From positions 1 through 64,000 of the forward strand of contig NZ_QOUX01000045.1 in the NCBI RefSeq assembly GCF_004116265.1: DNA of 64,000 bases. The letters are read 5' to 3'. Position 1 is the stretch's first letter; the number at the start of each line of letters is the position of its first letter. Below, piece by piece: positions 28,523-39,267 of the stretch. Position numbers and translations under genes: made by a program. Origin of the DNA: Anaerobacillus alkaliphilus. Lineage in GTDB: Bacteria; Bacillota; Bacilli; Bacillales; Anaerobacillaceae. The notes beneath the pieces are model-generated. The model saw only the letters and a program-made list of their open reading frames with translations, did not search any database and was not told the origin of the DNA.

Positions 28523-30751
28523 ATGGGTAAAAGAGCGCCAATTGATCAACAACAGTGGTGGAAAAAGTTAAAAGACCACCGATACATAAGAGTGTCCCTG
28601 TTTGTTATTTTAGGAATTATCATGTATTTATCCATGATAAGTAATGTGATCCCAAATACTCTTAATGTTACTTTAGGATCTGTTGCTGAGCAAGATATTC
28701 GAGCACCTATCACAATCGAAAATAAGACTGCAACTGAAGAGAAAAAGCGAGTAGCAGCAGAAGCTGTTGGTCCTCAATATACAAATAAAAAGGACTTTGA
28801 AGAGAAACAAGCAAGAAAAATTAATGATATTTTTGATTTAGTGATAAGAATTAATGATGAGGCTGAGCAAAGATATAATGAAGCTTTAAATAAGGTAAGG
28901 GAAGAAGAATTTGAAACAGAGGAAGAGCTTGAAGAGAAACTTGAAGAAGTTCAACGAATTCCTCTAGATGAAAAATTAAATCAATTAAGATCTATCATTT
29001 CAAACCAAACAAGTGACGATTTATCAGATCAAGCTTTAATAATATTTTTAGAATCGGACAAGTCAGAGCTTCTTATTGCTAAAGAAATGACCTTAGATGC
29101 TATACGTACGGTAATGCGTGAAGAAATTCGCTTAAACGATGTTGATGAGGCCAAGGATCTGGTGGAAAAGAAAATTATTCCATCCACTGTAAGTAGTCAC
29201 CAGCTTTATTTAGCAATGATTGAAATAGCCCGATTTGCTATTACAGCTAACTATATAAATGATACTGAAGCAACTGAGATTGCCAAACAAGCAGCTAGAG
29301 ACGCTGTAGAGCCAGTGATGATCCGAGAAGGCCAACTTATTGTCGAAGAAGGAGAATTAATAACTTCTTCTATCTACAACCAACTAGTTCTCTTAGGGCT
29401 TCATGAAGACCAAGTGAATATACTGCCATTTATCGGTTTAGCTATTCTGGTCATTTTACTAGTTTCTATGTTAGCTTATTATATTACTGATGCAAAAACA
29501 TCACTTCAAAAAAACAACAGCCATTTAGTGATGTATGTTTTAATATTCGCGGTTACTGCATTAATTATGAAGATTACGAGCTATACACATAACCTAAATA
29601 TACAAGGAGTAACTTTAATTACCCCTGTAGCTGTTGGTTCAATGTTAATAAGCATGCTAATTCACCAACGGGTAGCTTTATTTACTAGTATGGTGTTTTC
29701 AATAATTGCTAGTATCATCTTTAACATAGAATCCCCAGGAGTACTAAATTATACTTTGGGTATTTATGTATTTTTCAGCTCAGTTGCTGGTGTTTTCTTC
29801 TTAAGTAAATCTAATCGTGTCTCGAGAATTTTACAAGCTGGTATTTTTGTTTCTGCAATTAATATTTGTACAATTGTGGCATTACTAATGTTAAAGAATG
29901 CTCAATATGGTTGGATAGAAATAGGTTCTAACATTGGCTTTGCTTTTCTATCAGGCTTCCTTGCAGCTGTATTAACGATTGGTCTATTGCCATTTTTTGA
30001 AGCTGGTTTTGGTATCCTGTCTTCTATGAAGTTAATTGAATTATCGAATCCAAACCATCCACTATTAAGAAAAATCCTAGTTGAGACACCTGGAACATAT
30101 CATCATAGTGTAATTGTGGCAAATTTATCAGAGTCAGCCTGCGAAGCAATTGGGGCCAATGGCTTATTAGCTCGTGTTGGCTCATATTATCATGATTTAG
30201 GAAAAACCAAACGCCCTCATTTCTTTATTGAAAATCAAATGAAAATGGAAAATCCTCATGATAAATTATCACCGCAGTTAAGTAAAACGATAATTATCTC
30301 ACATCCTTACGATGGAGCTGAGATGCTTAGAAACTATAAGATGCCTAAAGAAATTATTGATATAGCTGAGCAACATCATGGTACAACCTTGCTAAAGTTT
30401 TTCTATCATAAAGCAAATCAAGATGCTGAGCAGCCAATTCCTGAAAAAGAGTTTCGTTATCCGGGACCAAAAGCACAAACAATAGAAGCTGCTGTTGTTG
30501 GAATTTGCGATTGTATTGAAGCAGCGGTTAGATCGATGGCTAAACCAACTCCAGAAAAAATTGAAACATTAGTAAAGAAAATAATTACTGACCGGCTTGA
30601 AGACGGGCAATTTGACGAGTGTGACTTAACACTGAAACAATTGAACATTGTTGCAACATCTATATGTGAAACCTTACAAGGAACATTTCATTCAAGGATA
30701 GAGTATCCGGAAGATGTAAAAGAGAAAGGAGAAAAACCAAGTGAGCATTAA
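28523..30751 (+). CDS. pgpH: Cyclic-di-AMP phosphodiesterase PgpH
   Basis: A 742-residue membrane HD-domain hydrolase (7TM-7TMR-HD family, YqfF) that breaks down c-di-AMP. It has one N-terminal helix, an extracellular domain of about 250 residues rich in charged coiled-coil sequence, seven membrane helices (about residues 300-500) and a cytoplasmic HD domain with HHSVIVANLSE and the metal-binding YYHDLGKTKRPHFF near residue 555. AAGGTAAGAGGTGAG precedes the ATG. It overlaps ybeY by 11 nt and leads a dense operon to era. Confidence 0.93.
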   Translation: MGKRAPIDQQQWWKKLKDHRYIRVSLFVILGIIMYLSMISNVIPNTLNVTLGSVAEQDIRAPITIENKTATEEKKRVAAEAVGPQYTNKKDFEEKQARKINDIFDLVIRINDEAEQRYNEALNKVREEEFETEEELEEKLEEVQRIPLDEKLNQLRSIISNQTSDDLSDQALIIFLESDKSELLIAKEMTLDAIRTVMREEIRLNDVDEAKDLVEKKIIPSTVSSHQLYLAMIEIARFAITANYINDTEATEIAKQAARDAVEPVMIREGQLIVEEGELITSSIYNQLVLLGLHEDQVNILPFIGLAILVILLVSMLAYYITDAKTSLQKNNSHLVMYVLIFAVTALIMKITSYTHNLNIQGVTLITPVAVGSMLISMLIHQRVALFTSMVFSIIASIIFNIESPGVLNYTLGIYVFFSSVAGVFFLSKSNRVSRILQAGIFVSAINICTIVALLMLKNAQYGWIEIGSNIGFAFLSGFLAAVLTIGLLPFFEAGFGILSSMKLIELSNPNHPLLRKILVETPGTYHHSVIVANLSESACEAIGANGLLARVGSYYHDLGKTKRPHFFIENQMKMENPHDKLSPQLSKTIIISHPYDGAEMLRNYKMPKEIIDIAEQHHGTTLLKFFYHKANQDAEQPIPEKEFRYPGPKAQTIEAAVVGICDCIEAAVRSMAKPTPEKIETLVKKIITDRLEDGQFDECDLTLKQLNIVATSICETLQGTFHSRIEYPEDVKEKGEKPSEH

Positions 30752-31202
30752 TATCGATATCCACGATGAAACAGATGAACTCTCTTTGGCTCAGTTAGAA
30801 CTGGTTGAAACACTTTTAAAGTACGTCGCTCGGGAAGAAAGAGTTACTGAGGGTTCAGAGATTTCTGTTACCTTTGTTACTAATGATAGGATACGTGAAA
30901 TTAACAAAGAGTATCGTAATAAAGACACAGTAACCGATGTCATATCTTTTGCTTTAAATGATGATGAGAGTGATATAATCGATGAACTAATTCCAAATCT
31001 CCTAGGGGATATTATCGTTTCCTATTCAAGAATGGTTCAACAGGCAGAGGAATACGGTCACTCAGTCGAACGTGAGCTTGGGTTTCTTGTCGTTCATGGC
31101 TTCCTTCATCTCTTAGGGTATGATCATATGAACGAAGTAGAGGAAAAAGTGATGTTTAAACGCCAAGAGGAACTATTAGAGGCCTATGGACTTCAAAAAT
31201 AG
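30741..31202 (+). CDS. ybeY: Endoribonuclease YbeY
   Basis: A 153-residue zinc metalloprotein needed for 16S rRNA maturation and ribosome quality control. The three-histidine motif HGxLHLxGYDH (HGFLHLLGYDH) lies near residues 118-128, and VTDVISFAL is upstream. The GTG start at 30741 has AAAGGAG 9 nt upstream, inside the end of pgpH. It overlaps dgkA by 17 nt. YqfG in B. subtilis. Confidence 0.95.
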   Translation: MSINIDIHDETDELSLAQLELVETLLKYVAREERVTEGSEISVTFVTNDRIREINKEYRNKDTVTDVISFALNDDESDIIDELIPNLLGDIIVSYSRMVQQAEEYGHSVERELGFLVVHGFLHLLGYDHMNEVEEKVMFKRQEELLEAYGLQK

Positions 31203-31584
31203 CTACGACCGTTATTGGAAGCGATTTACCTGTAGTTTTGCGTATGCTTGGTCAGGCTTATTGCATGCAATACGTCATGAGCAAAATATGAAAATACATC
31301 TACTTATTGCTATAATGATGCTTGGGTTAGCGTTTATATTAGGAATTTCTAATTACGAAAAACTGATCTTGTTACTGGTAATTGGGATTGTCATATCACT
31401 GGAAGTAGTAAATACAGCGATTGAGCGTGTCGTAGACCTTGTAACGAAAGAATATCATCCAATGGCCAAAGTAGCAAAAGATGTTTCGGCAGGCGCCGTT
31501 TTGGCATTTAGCATTTTTGCTGCAATCATTGGCATATTAATCTTTTATAAACCGATAATAGAGACAATCTCTACTTTTTTGTAG
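31186..31584 (+). CDS. dgkA: Undecaprenol kinase / DgkA family
   Basis: A 132-residue integral membrane kinase with three hydrophobic segments and the family motif EVVNTAIERVVDL near residue 70. Gram-positive members phosphorylate undecaprenol and so return lipid carrier for wall synthesis. The ATG lies inside the 3' end of ybeY, 17 nt before its end, indicating translational coupling. It is a standard operon member near era and cdd. Confidence 0.92.
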   Translation: MDFKNSYDRYWKRFTCSFAYAWSGLLHAIRHEQNMKIHLLIAIMMLGLAFILGISNYEKLILLLVIGIVISLEVVNTAIERVVDLVTKEYHPMAKVAKDVSAGAVLAFSIFAAIIGILIFYKPIIETISTFL

Positions 31585-31620
31585 AATTTTCTAAATATAT
31601 GGTGAGAGGGGGTTCTTCTC

Positions 31621-32373
31621 ATGTGGAAAACGTTTCAAAAAAACATTATTACTGGTTTTATTACCCTTTTGCCAGCAATTGTTACCATTTATGTGATACA
31701 GTTATTGTTCTCACTTATTGATCGTTTTTTAGGACAATTTCTCTCGGATCTCTTAAAGGCATTACGGATTATTACAATTGATAGAGAGACCGATACCATA
31801 TACTTTTTAGGTGTATATACACCTTTTTCAGAACGAATAGTCGGTATTGGTTTTATTCTAACTGTTTTGATTATAGCAGTCATTGGCTCATTAAGGAGAA
31901 AAGGGAAAAAACAGCACATATTTGAACGGGTAGACCTGTTTTTTCGGAAGGTACCTGTCGCAAACTATATCTATTCATCTGTTGAACAAATGATTAATGC
32001 ATTTACACAAGAACGTTCCTCCTTCAAAAAGGTAGTTATGGTTGAATACCCACGTAAAGGTGTTTATACACTTGGATTTTTAACTGGAGAATCAAAAGGT
32101 GAAGTTCAACGTAGAACAAATCAGAATTGTATTAATGTGTTTTTACCGACGACCCCTAACCCAACCTCTGGCTGGTTAGTTTTGGTTCCCGAGGAAAACG
32201 TAACATTTCTAGATATGACAGTAGAGCAGGGACTAAAATTCATTATTACTGGTGGAGTTGTTGTTCCACCCGATAAGGCATCCTTGTTTGAAGAGAATGA
32301 AGGAAAGAGGCTTGAAGAACAATCTTTTAGGAAAGAATTAGTTGTAAAGGTTCATAAGAGAAAGGACGAATAA
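31621..32373 (+). CDS. DUF502 family membrane protein
   Basis: A 250-residue protein with two N-terminal membrane segments (ITGFITLLPAIVTIYVIQLLF and VGIGFILTVLIIAVIGSL) and a soluble part with VFLPTTPNPTSGWLVLVPEENV, the DUF502 signature. AGAGGGGG lies before the ATG. It sits between dgkA and cdd, which are adjacent in B. subtilis. Family function is unknown; envelope location is inferred. Confidence 0.85.
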   Translation: MWKTFQKNIITGFITLLPAIVTIYVIQLLFSLIDRFLGQFLSDLLKALRIITIDRETDTIYFLGVYTPFSERIVGIGFILTVLIIAVIGSLRRKGKKQHIFERVDLFFRKVPVANYIYSSVEQMINAFTQERSSFKKVVMVEYPRKGVYTLGFLTGESKGEVQRRTNQNCINVFLPTTPNPTSGWLVLVPEENVTFLDMTVEQGLKFIITGGVVVPPDKASLFEENEGKRLEEQSFRKELVVKVHKRKDE

Positions 32374-33679
<1,306 letters not shown>

Positions 33680-33692
33680 ATATACCGATAAA

Positions 33693-33731
33693 ATGAAAAA
33701 CAATGGCTGTTTTACGCTGTTGTTTTTTGTT
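33693..33731 (+). terminator. Terminator after era
   Basis: An AAAAACAATGGC arm pairs imperfectly with GCTGTTGTTTTTT, ending in a T run. The next 250 nt are AT-rich and hold no gene I can support before yqzL. Confidence 0.6.
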
Positions 33732-33984
33732 TTATAAATAAGATAAAATGGATTTAGTGTAACGTTAAGATAAATGTTTGTGGAAGTAGGTCAAAATCTG
33801 CTTTATAAGGATTTTCTGTTACACAAATAAAAATTAGTAAATTTTCCTTAACATGTTTTTTGCAAATAAGGTCACTCTAATTGTTATAGCGAGGTCTAGG
33901 ATAGCTTTAATTATAATGGGATAAAGTTACGAAAGATCCAAGTGAAATCAGGTTTCTCGAAAAAAAGAAAGGGTGGATTGTCTT

Positions 33985-34128
33985 ATGATAGATTTTTCCT
34001 GGAAGGTATTTTCGATGACAGGTAACGTCGACACTTACTTAATTATGAAGGAAATTGAAAGAGACACTACGCAATCGTTAGAGGAGTTCACAGAGAAGCT
34101 AGATGAAATAGACGCTCCTACAAATTGA
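33985..34128 (+). CDS. yqzL: YqzL family small protein
   Basis: A 47-residue acidic protein beginning MIDFSWKVFSMTGNVDTYLIMKEIER. This motif and the position between era and recO match YqzL of B. subtilis. GAAAGGGTGG lies about 9 nt before the ATG. No membrane segment. Function unknown. Confidence 0.88.
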   Translation: MIDFSWKVFSMTGNVDTYLIMKEIERDTTQSLEEFTEKLDEIDAPTN

Positions 34129-34168
34129 TCTTGTTTGCCATTATTCTATGGCGGCGCGGTGATCAAGA

Positions 34169-34918
34169 ATGCTTCAAAAAGTAGAGGGAATTGTTATTCG
34201 TACCACTGATTATGGTGAAGCGAATAAAATATTAACATTGTATACGAGAGAATTAGGGAAAATTGGAGTGATGGCTCGCGGGGCAAAACGTCCGAAGAGC
34301 CGTCTTTCTTCAATTTCTCAACTGTTTACCCATGGTCACTATGTGTTTCAAAGAACATCAGGTCTCGGGGTGTTAAATCAAGGAGAGATGGTTATGTCTT
34401 TTCGTGATTTAAGGGCAGACATATTCTTAACAGCCTATGCTGCTTATATTGTCGAGCTATTAGACAGATTAACTGAACAACACGAGATAAATCCGTATCT
34501 ATATGAACTACTTTATCAGACATTGCATTATATAGATGAGGGCCAAGATTATGAAATATTAACTAGAATATTTGAAGTGAAAATGCTAAGGGTTGCGGGT
34601 ATTGGTTTACATGTTGATGGCTGTGCTCATTGTGGAGCTTCTGAGGGAGAGTTTTCTTTTTCAATAAAGGAAGGTGGATTTTTATGCCATCGTTGTTGGC
34701 ATGTAGATGAAAGAAACCTGAAAATACAGCCGAACACAGCAAAGTTGTTAAGACTCTTTTATCACTTTGACTTGAATAGGTTAGGGTCGATTTCAGTGAA
34801 ACCAGAGACAAAAGAGGAATTAAAAACAATCCTTGAGGCATACTTTGATGAATACTCTGGTCTTCATTTAAAAAGTAAACGATTTTTAAGCCAACTTGAT
34901 AAAATGAAAATGGAGTAA
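34169..34918 (+). CDS. recO: DNA repair protein RecO
   Basis: A 249-residue recombination mediator that, with RecR and RecF, loads RecA on SSB-coated DNA. The N-terminal OB-fold begins MLQKVEGIVIRTTDYGEANKILTLYTRE. The four-cysteine zinc site is CAHCG near residue 152 and CHRC near residue 172. GGTGATCAAGA precedes the ATG. It follows yqzL by 40 nt. Confidence 0.95.
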   Translation: MLQKVEGIVIRTTDYGEANKILTLYTRELGKIGVMARGAKRPKSRLSSISQLFTHGHYVFQRTSGLGVLNQGEMVMSFRDLRADIFLTAYAAYIVELLDRLTEQHEINPYLYELLYQTLHYIDEGQDYEILTRIFEVKMLRVAGIGLHVDGCAHCGASEGEFSFSIKEGGFLCHRCWHVDERNLKIQPNTAKLLRLFYHFDLNRLGSISVKPETKEELKTILEAYFDEYSGLHLKSKRFLSQLDKMKME

Positions 34919-34925
34919 TATTTAT

Positions 34926-34965
34926 AAGATATCTTTTTTCCAAACGGGATATCTTTTTTATTTTG
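34926..34965 (+). terminator. Terminator after recO
   Basis: AAGATATC and GATATCTT frame an A/T-rich loop, followed by TTTTATTTT, right after the recO stop. Confidence 0.7.
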
Positions 34966-34989
34966 ACACATCAAAATAACAGATTATCT

Positions 34990-35017
34990 TTGAAAAATGA
35001 GTATTATAGTATATAAT
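34990..35017 (+). promoter_or_regulatory. Sigma-A promoter of ccpN-ppsR
   Basis: TTGAAA (34990-34995), a 16-nt spacer and TATAAT (35012-35017), about 95 nt before ccpN. Confidence 0.7.
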
Positions 35018-35078
35018 TATCGAAAAAGCATAACACATTTTATAGCTGAAAAACACGAATTACATAGAAGGTAAACAC

Positions 35079-35102
35079 ATGAAGGGTTTTCAAAATACAT
35101 AA
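35079..35102 (+). CDS. Possible 7-residue leader peptide before ccpN
   Basis: ATG to TAA encodes MKGFQNT, with AGAAGGT 6 nt before the ATG, and ends 7 nt before the ATG at 35110. It could couple translation into ccpN, whose own ribosome site is poor. Such short frames occur by chance, so this is tentative. Confidence 0.25.
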   Translation: MKGFQNT

Positions 35103-35109
35103 GAGTGTT

Positions 35110-35760
35110 ATGGAGGCGGTGAGAACAATCGAATTAAATAAACGACAAGAACTAATTTTACAAATTGTAAAGGATAACGGCCCAATTACAGGGGAGCAGA
35201 TTGCGGAAAAGTTATCTTTGACTAGAGCCACCTTAAGGCCTGATTTAGCCATTTTAACGATGGCAGGCTATTTAGATGCAAGACCAAGGGTAGGTTACTT
35301 CTATACAGGAAAGAGTGGTACTCAGCTACTTGCAGAGCGAATAATGAAGATAACCGTTCAGCAATATCAATCAATCCCTGTAGTCGTTAAAGATTCTTCA
35401 TCGGTGTACGATGCTATTTGTACCATGTTTTTAGAGGACGTTGGGACATTATTTGTAGTTGATCAAGCCTCTGCTTTGGTGGGAGTATTATCTAGAAAAG
35501 ACCTTCTTAGAGCAAGTATAGGTAAACAAATGCTCGAAACTATACCAGTAAGTATCATTATGACGAGAATGCCTAATATCACGTTCTGTTTTAAGGAAGA
35601 TTTAATAATTGATGTAGCAAAGAAATTAATTGAAAAGCAAATAGATGCTTTGCCTGTTGTAAAAAGTGGCGAAGGGCTAAAATACGAAGTGGTCGGTCGA
35701 ATTACAAAGACAAATATCACGAAAGCAATTGTTGACTTAGCAAATGATGAGCTTTTGTAA
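35110..35760 (+). CDS. ccpN: Transcriptional repressor CcpN
   Basis: A 216-residue repressor of gluconeogenic genes (gapB, pckA in B. subtilis). The N-terminal helix-turn-helix contains LNKRQELILQIVKDNGPITGEQIAEKL, and two CBS domains follow (VYDAICTMFLEDVGTLFVVD and IDVAKKLIEKQIDALPVV). The start is uncertain: ATG 35110 lacks a strong ribosome site, while GTG 35119 gives MRTIELNKRQ, aligned with the B. subtilis start, but GGAGG is only 2 nt before it. It is cotranscribed with ppsR. Confidence 0.92.
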   Translation: MEAVRTIELNKRQELILQIVKDNGPITGEQIAEKLSLTRATLRPDLAILTMAGYLDARPRVGYFYTGKSGTQLLAERIMKITVQQYQSIPVVVKDSSSVYDAICTMFLEDVGTLFVVDQASALVGVLSRKDLLRASIGKQMLETIPVSIIMTRMPNITFCFKEDLIIDVAKKLIEKQIDALPVVKSGEGLKYEVVGRITKTNITKAIVDLANDELL

Positions 35761-35837
35761 AAGGAAGAAATAGAGGAGAAAAATCACATTTTGAATACTT
35801 TTAACCTTATATTCAAAATATGAAATTGGAGGTAAGA

Positions 35838-36650
35838 ATGCAGTTAATTAATCATCCAATTGTCTACGTAGTTTCTGACTCTGTTGGAGAAACGGCAGAG
35901 TTAGTAGTCAAAGCAGCTGCTAGTCAATTTAACCATTCGACGATAGATATAAGAAGAATTCCTTATGTAGAGGACTATGAAACAATAGAAGAAGTTGTGA
36001 CGCTAGCTCAAGAAGTTAATGCAATTATTGCGTTCACATTAGTTATTCCAGATAAAAAACAGTATCTAATTGATCAAGCTGAAAAAGCTGGTGTAACTAC
36101 AGTAGATATCATAGGTCCTATGATGAATAAAATACAGGATTTAACTAAAAAGGAGCCAAGATACGAACCTGGTCTAGTCCATAAGTTAGATGAAGACTAC
36201 TTTAGAAAAGTAGAAGCGATTGAATTCGCTGTAAAATATGATGATGGTCGAGATCCGAGAGGTATTTTAAGAGCCGATGTCGTGTTAGTGGGTGTTTCAA
36301 GGACCTCCAAAACACCACTTTCTCAATATTTGGCCCATAAACGTTTAAAAGTAGCGAATGTTCCACTTGTTCCTGAAGTAGAGCCGCCGGCTGAACTTTT
36401 TTCAATTTCACCTAAAAAATGTGTTGGTTTAACGATTAGTCCGGAAAAGTTAAATGATATTCGAGCTGAGCGACTAAAAGCACTCGGGTTAAAGGCTGAA
36501 GCTAATTATGCAAATATGGAGCGTATTAAGTTAGAATTAGAATACGCAGAAAAGATTATGACTAAAATTGGCTGTCCAGTGATAAATGTTTCAAATAAAG
36601 CAGTGGAAGAAACTGCAAATTTAATTTGGAATATGTTTAACGGAAAATAA
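35838..36650 (+). CDS. ppsR: PPDK regulatory protein (kinase/phosphotransferase)
   Basis: A 270-residue DUF299 protein (YqfL) that inactivates and reactivates pyruvate phosphate dikinase, or an equivalent enzyme, by reversible phosphorylation. N terminus [15 protein letters not shown]-loop-like [15 protein letters not shown] near residue 152. The ATG at 35838 is chosen because TTGGAGGT lies 6 nt upstream; an ATG at 35820 lies before that site. 270 residues is also the B. subtilis length. In B. subtilis YqfL modulates CcpN activity, so this pair forms one control unit. Confidence 0.93.
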   Translation: MQLINHPIVYVVSDSVGETAELVVKAAASQFNHSTIDIRRIPYVEDYETIEEVVTLAQEVNAIIAFTLVIPDKKQYLIDQAEKAGVTTVDIIGPMMNKIQDLTKKEPRYEPGLVHKLDEDYFRKVEAIEFAVKYDDGRDPRGILRADVVLVGVSRTSKTPLSQYLAHKRLKVANVPLVPEVEPPAELFSISPKKCVGLTISPEKLNDIRAERLKALGLKAEANYANMERIKLELEYAEKIMTKIGCPVINVSNKAVEETANLIWNMFNGK

Positions 36651-36658
36651 GTTTCAAA

Positions 36659-36689
36659 GCACATAGATCATTGATCTCTGTGTTTTTTT
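36659..36689 (+). terminator. Terminator after ccpN-ppsR
   Basis: A CACATAGATCA arm pairs with TGATCTCTGTG (one mismatch), followed by seven T. The region 36690-36958 is AT-rich and holds only a weak hairpin (ATAGTAA 36883-36889 with TTACTAT 36899-36905) and no gene. Confidence 0.8.
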
Positions 36690-36958
36690 CTTGTTTATAA
36701 AACTTCTATAGAAAATTGCGACTATTTAAGAATATGCAATATTATAGATAAATTTTAAAATAATATGGCTAGAATGGTAAAAATGGCTTATAATGAAATA
36801 TTGTGATCAAAAAAATGCATATTTTTTAAATGGAACAAATAAATTAAAAAAGTCAAGACTTAATATATTTTTTTTGGTAATGATAGTAAGGGAGATCTTT
36901 ACTATTTTTATCGATGAACAAAAGAAGGATTTCTTTACGAGATGTAGAATAGTCAATT

Positions 36959-37392
36959 ATGCATACTCGTGAACAGACTGTTTATGTTGATGCGGATGCT
37001 TGTCCTGTTAAGGATTAGATAGAAGCACTATGTTATTAGTTCAAAACAAATTTAGTTTACGTAGCGTCATATGCCCATTCAATTAGTAAAAATCATGGGT
37101 ACAAAGTAGTAATGGTTGATTTTCGCCCTGAAGAAGTTGATTTATATATTGTTAACCATGCCAAACGGGGAGATATTGTTGTCACTCAAGATCACGGTTT
37201 AGCTTCTTTGTTATTACCAAAAGGAATAAAAGTAATATCACCTAGAGATAGGTTGATGAATTACAGGCATTTAGGTAAGCTCCAAAGAAAAGCTGGCATG
37301 GGACAAAAGGTCCTAGTAAATTTACAAATGAAGATATTTTAAAATTTGTAAAGGAATTCGAAAAAATATTGTCACACAAAGAAGGAATTTAG
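36959..37392 (+). pseudogene. yqxD: Decayed yqxD (UPF0178/YaiI family)
   Basis: The remnant begins MHTREQTVYVDADACPVKD, the hallmark N terminus of the YaiI/YqxD family, then meets an in-frame TAG at 37018. A second TAG follows at 37048-37050. Downstream the same frame continues with recognisable family sequence (VNHAKRGDIVVTQDHGLASLLLPKGIKV). Near 37305 the reading shifts to another frame, which encodes TKGPSKFTNEDILKFVKEF and a KILSHKEGI end like the family C terminus. The piece between KGIKVISPRD and the RHLGK block is shorter than usual. Position before dnaG matches B. subtilis yqxD. Loss of function is seen directly, barring sequencing error. Confidence 0.9.
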
Positions 37393-37416
37393 CAAAAAAA
37401 CTCGAATTAATATACT
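37388..37416 (+). promoter_or_regulatory. Candidate promoter of dnaG-sigA
   Basis: TTTAGC (37388-37393), a 17-nt spacer and TATACT (37411-37416), 43 nt before dnaG. It starts at the very end of the yqxD remnant, so decay of that gene may have shaped or exposed it. Confidence 0.35.
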
Positions 37417-37458
37417 CCGACCTCTTTATTATGAGCGAGTGAGAATGGTGTGAATGAA

Positions 37459-39267
37459 ATGGGAAGTAGAATTTCTGAAGAAAAAATCGAAAAGATAAGA
37501 AATTCTGTAGACATTGTTGACGTAATTGGTGAATATGTTCAATTAAAGAAACAAGGCCGAAACTTAATTGGTTTATGTCCGTTTCATGGGGAAAATACAC
37601 CTAGTTTTTCGGTCTCACCTGAAAAACAGCTATATCATTGCTTTGGTTGTGGTGCAGGTGGTAATGCTTTTTCATTTGTTATGGCTATTGAGGGGTATGA
37701 ATTTATTGACTCTGTAAAGCATTTAGCATCTAGAGTTAATATTGATATGCCTGAATTAGAACAAAATGATAAAGCAAATGTGTCGAATGATCTTACAGCT
37801 ATGATTGCAGGAAATGAATTAGCAGCTAAGCTTTATCATCATCTGTTAACAAATACTGATCAGGGGAAAGAAGCCTTAGAATACTTGTTAAAACGAGGTT
37901 TTACCCGAGAAAATATTCAGGATTTTTCGATTGGATTTGCTCCAGATTCGTGGGATACATTGACTCAATTTTTACAAAGGAGAAACGTCCCACTAAATTT
38001 TATGGAACAAATCGGGTTGCTTTCCAAACGAGAATTTGATGGTAAGTTATTCGACAGATTTCGAAATCGTGTCATGTTCCCTATTTGGAATAAGGACGGA
38101 AAAATCATCGGTTTTGGGGGCAGAGTTTTAGGGAATGAGCAACCTAAGTACCTAAATAGTTCAGAATCGAAATTATTTAATAAAAGTCAGATCCTGTACG
38201 GCCTGCACCTAGCTCGACCTGACATTCGTAAGAAAAACGAAGCTGTTCTTTTTGAAGGTTATGTTGATGTTATTTCTGCTTGGAAGGCAGGGGTGCGTAA
38301 TGGTGTAGCAACCTTAGGTACAGCGATAACAAATGAGCAAGCTAAACTTATACGCAGAAATGCTGAAACCGTTATAGTCTGCTACGACTCTGATAATGCA
38401 GGACTTAAAGCTACATATCGTGCCATTCAAATACTCGAGGAAAACAATTGTTTCGTTAAGGTTGCTAAACTTCCGGAGGGTTATGATCCAGATGAGTTTA
38501 TTCAAAAGAATGGTTCAGAGAAGTTTCGAGTCGAGGTTATCGGGGGAAGTATGACAACAATGGCATTTAAGATGAGTTACCTTCGCAAAGGAAGGAACCT
38601 TCAAAATGAGGCCGAACGTATGCAGTACATAGAGGATGTACTCACTGAGATTACAACCTTATCGAAATCCATAGAAAGAGATCATTATATTAGACAATTG
38701 GCTGAAGAATTTTCACTTTCTTTAGATGCGTTAAAGCAAGAACTTTTTCGTCTCCACAAATTAAAGAATAAGCAAAGTAATAGCCAGGAAATGCACGAAG
38801 TAAAAAAATTCAAACCAAATCTTACTGTACAGAAACGTCTCCTTCCAGCATTTCATAATGCAGAAAGGATGCTCTTGGCCCATATGATTAAGGACGTCAA
38901 TATTGCCATTCAGGTTCAAGAGAAAATTGGTGGAAACTTTAATATTGATGAATATCAATCAATTGTTGCTTATCTTTATGCGTATTATGCAGACGGAAAT
39001 GAACCAAACTCTAGTCAGTTTATCCATAGGTTGCCTGATGAAAAATTATCAAGAATTGCAACTGAAATTGCGATGATGACAGTTAGTGATGATTTGTCGG
39101 AGCAAGAGTTGAATGATTACTTTAAGCTAATCACAAACTATCCCAAGACCGTTCTAATTGAAGAAAAAGAAAAAGAACGGCAAGATGCTGAGCAGAGAGA
39201 AGACTATGCACTAGCCGCTAGGATAGCGATGGAAATCATCCAATTAAAAAAGGAATTAAAGCACTAA
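37459..39267 (+). CDS. dnaG: DNA primase
   Basis: A 602-residue primase that lays RNA primers for replication. The zinc-binding N terminus has CPFH near residue 39 and CFGCG near residues 60-64. The RNA polymerase core with TOPRIM contains VLFEGYVDVISAWKAGV near residue 263 and VIVCYDSDNAGLKA near residue 305. A C-terminal helicase-binding domain follows. The ATG at 37459 is chosen, since MGSRISEEKIEKIR matches related starts; a GTG at 37450 adds three residues. It is the first gene with sigA of the macromolecular synthesis operon. Confidence 0.96.
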   Translation: MGSRISEEKIEKIRNSVDIVDVIGEYVQLKKQGRNLIGLCPFHGENTPSFSVSPEKQLYHCFGCGAGGNAFSFVMAIEGYEFIDSVKHLASRVNIDMPELEQNDKANVSNDLTAMIAGNELAAKLYHHLLTNTDQGKEALEYLLKRGFTRENIQDFSIGFAPDSWDTLTQFLQRRNVPLNFMEQIGLLSKREFDGKLFDRFRNRVMFPIWNKDGKIIGFGGRVLGNEQPKYLNSSESKLFNKSQILYGLHLARPDIRKKNEAVLFEGYVDVISAWKAGVRNGVATLGTAITNEQAKLIRRNAETVIVCYDSDNAGLKATYRAIQILEENNCFVKVAKLPEGYDPDEFIQKNGSEKFRVEVIGGSMTTMAFKMSYLRKGRNLQNEAERMQYIEDVLTEITTLSKSIERDHYIRQLAEEFSLSLDALKQELFRLHKLKNKQSNSQEMHEVKKFKPNLTVQKRLLPAFHNAERMLLAHMIKDVNIAIQVQEKIGGNFNIDEYQSIVAYLYAYYADGNEPNSSQFIHRLPDEKLSRIATEIAMMTVSDDLSEQELNDYFKLITNYPKTVLIEEKEKERQDAEQREDYALAARIAMEIIQLKKELKH

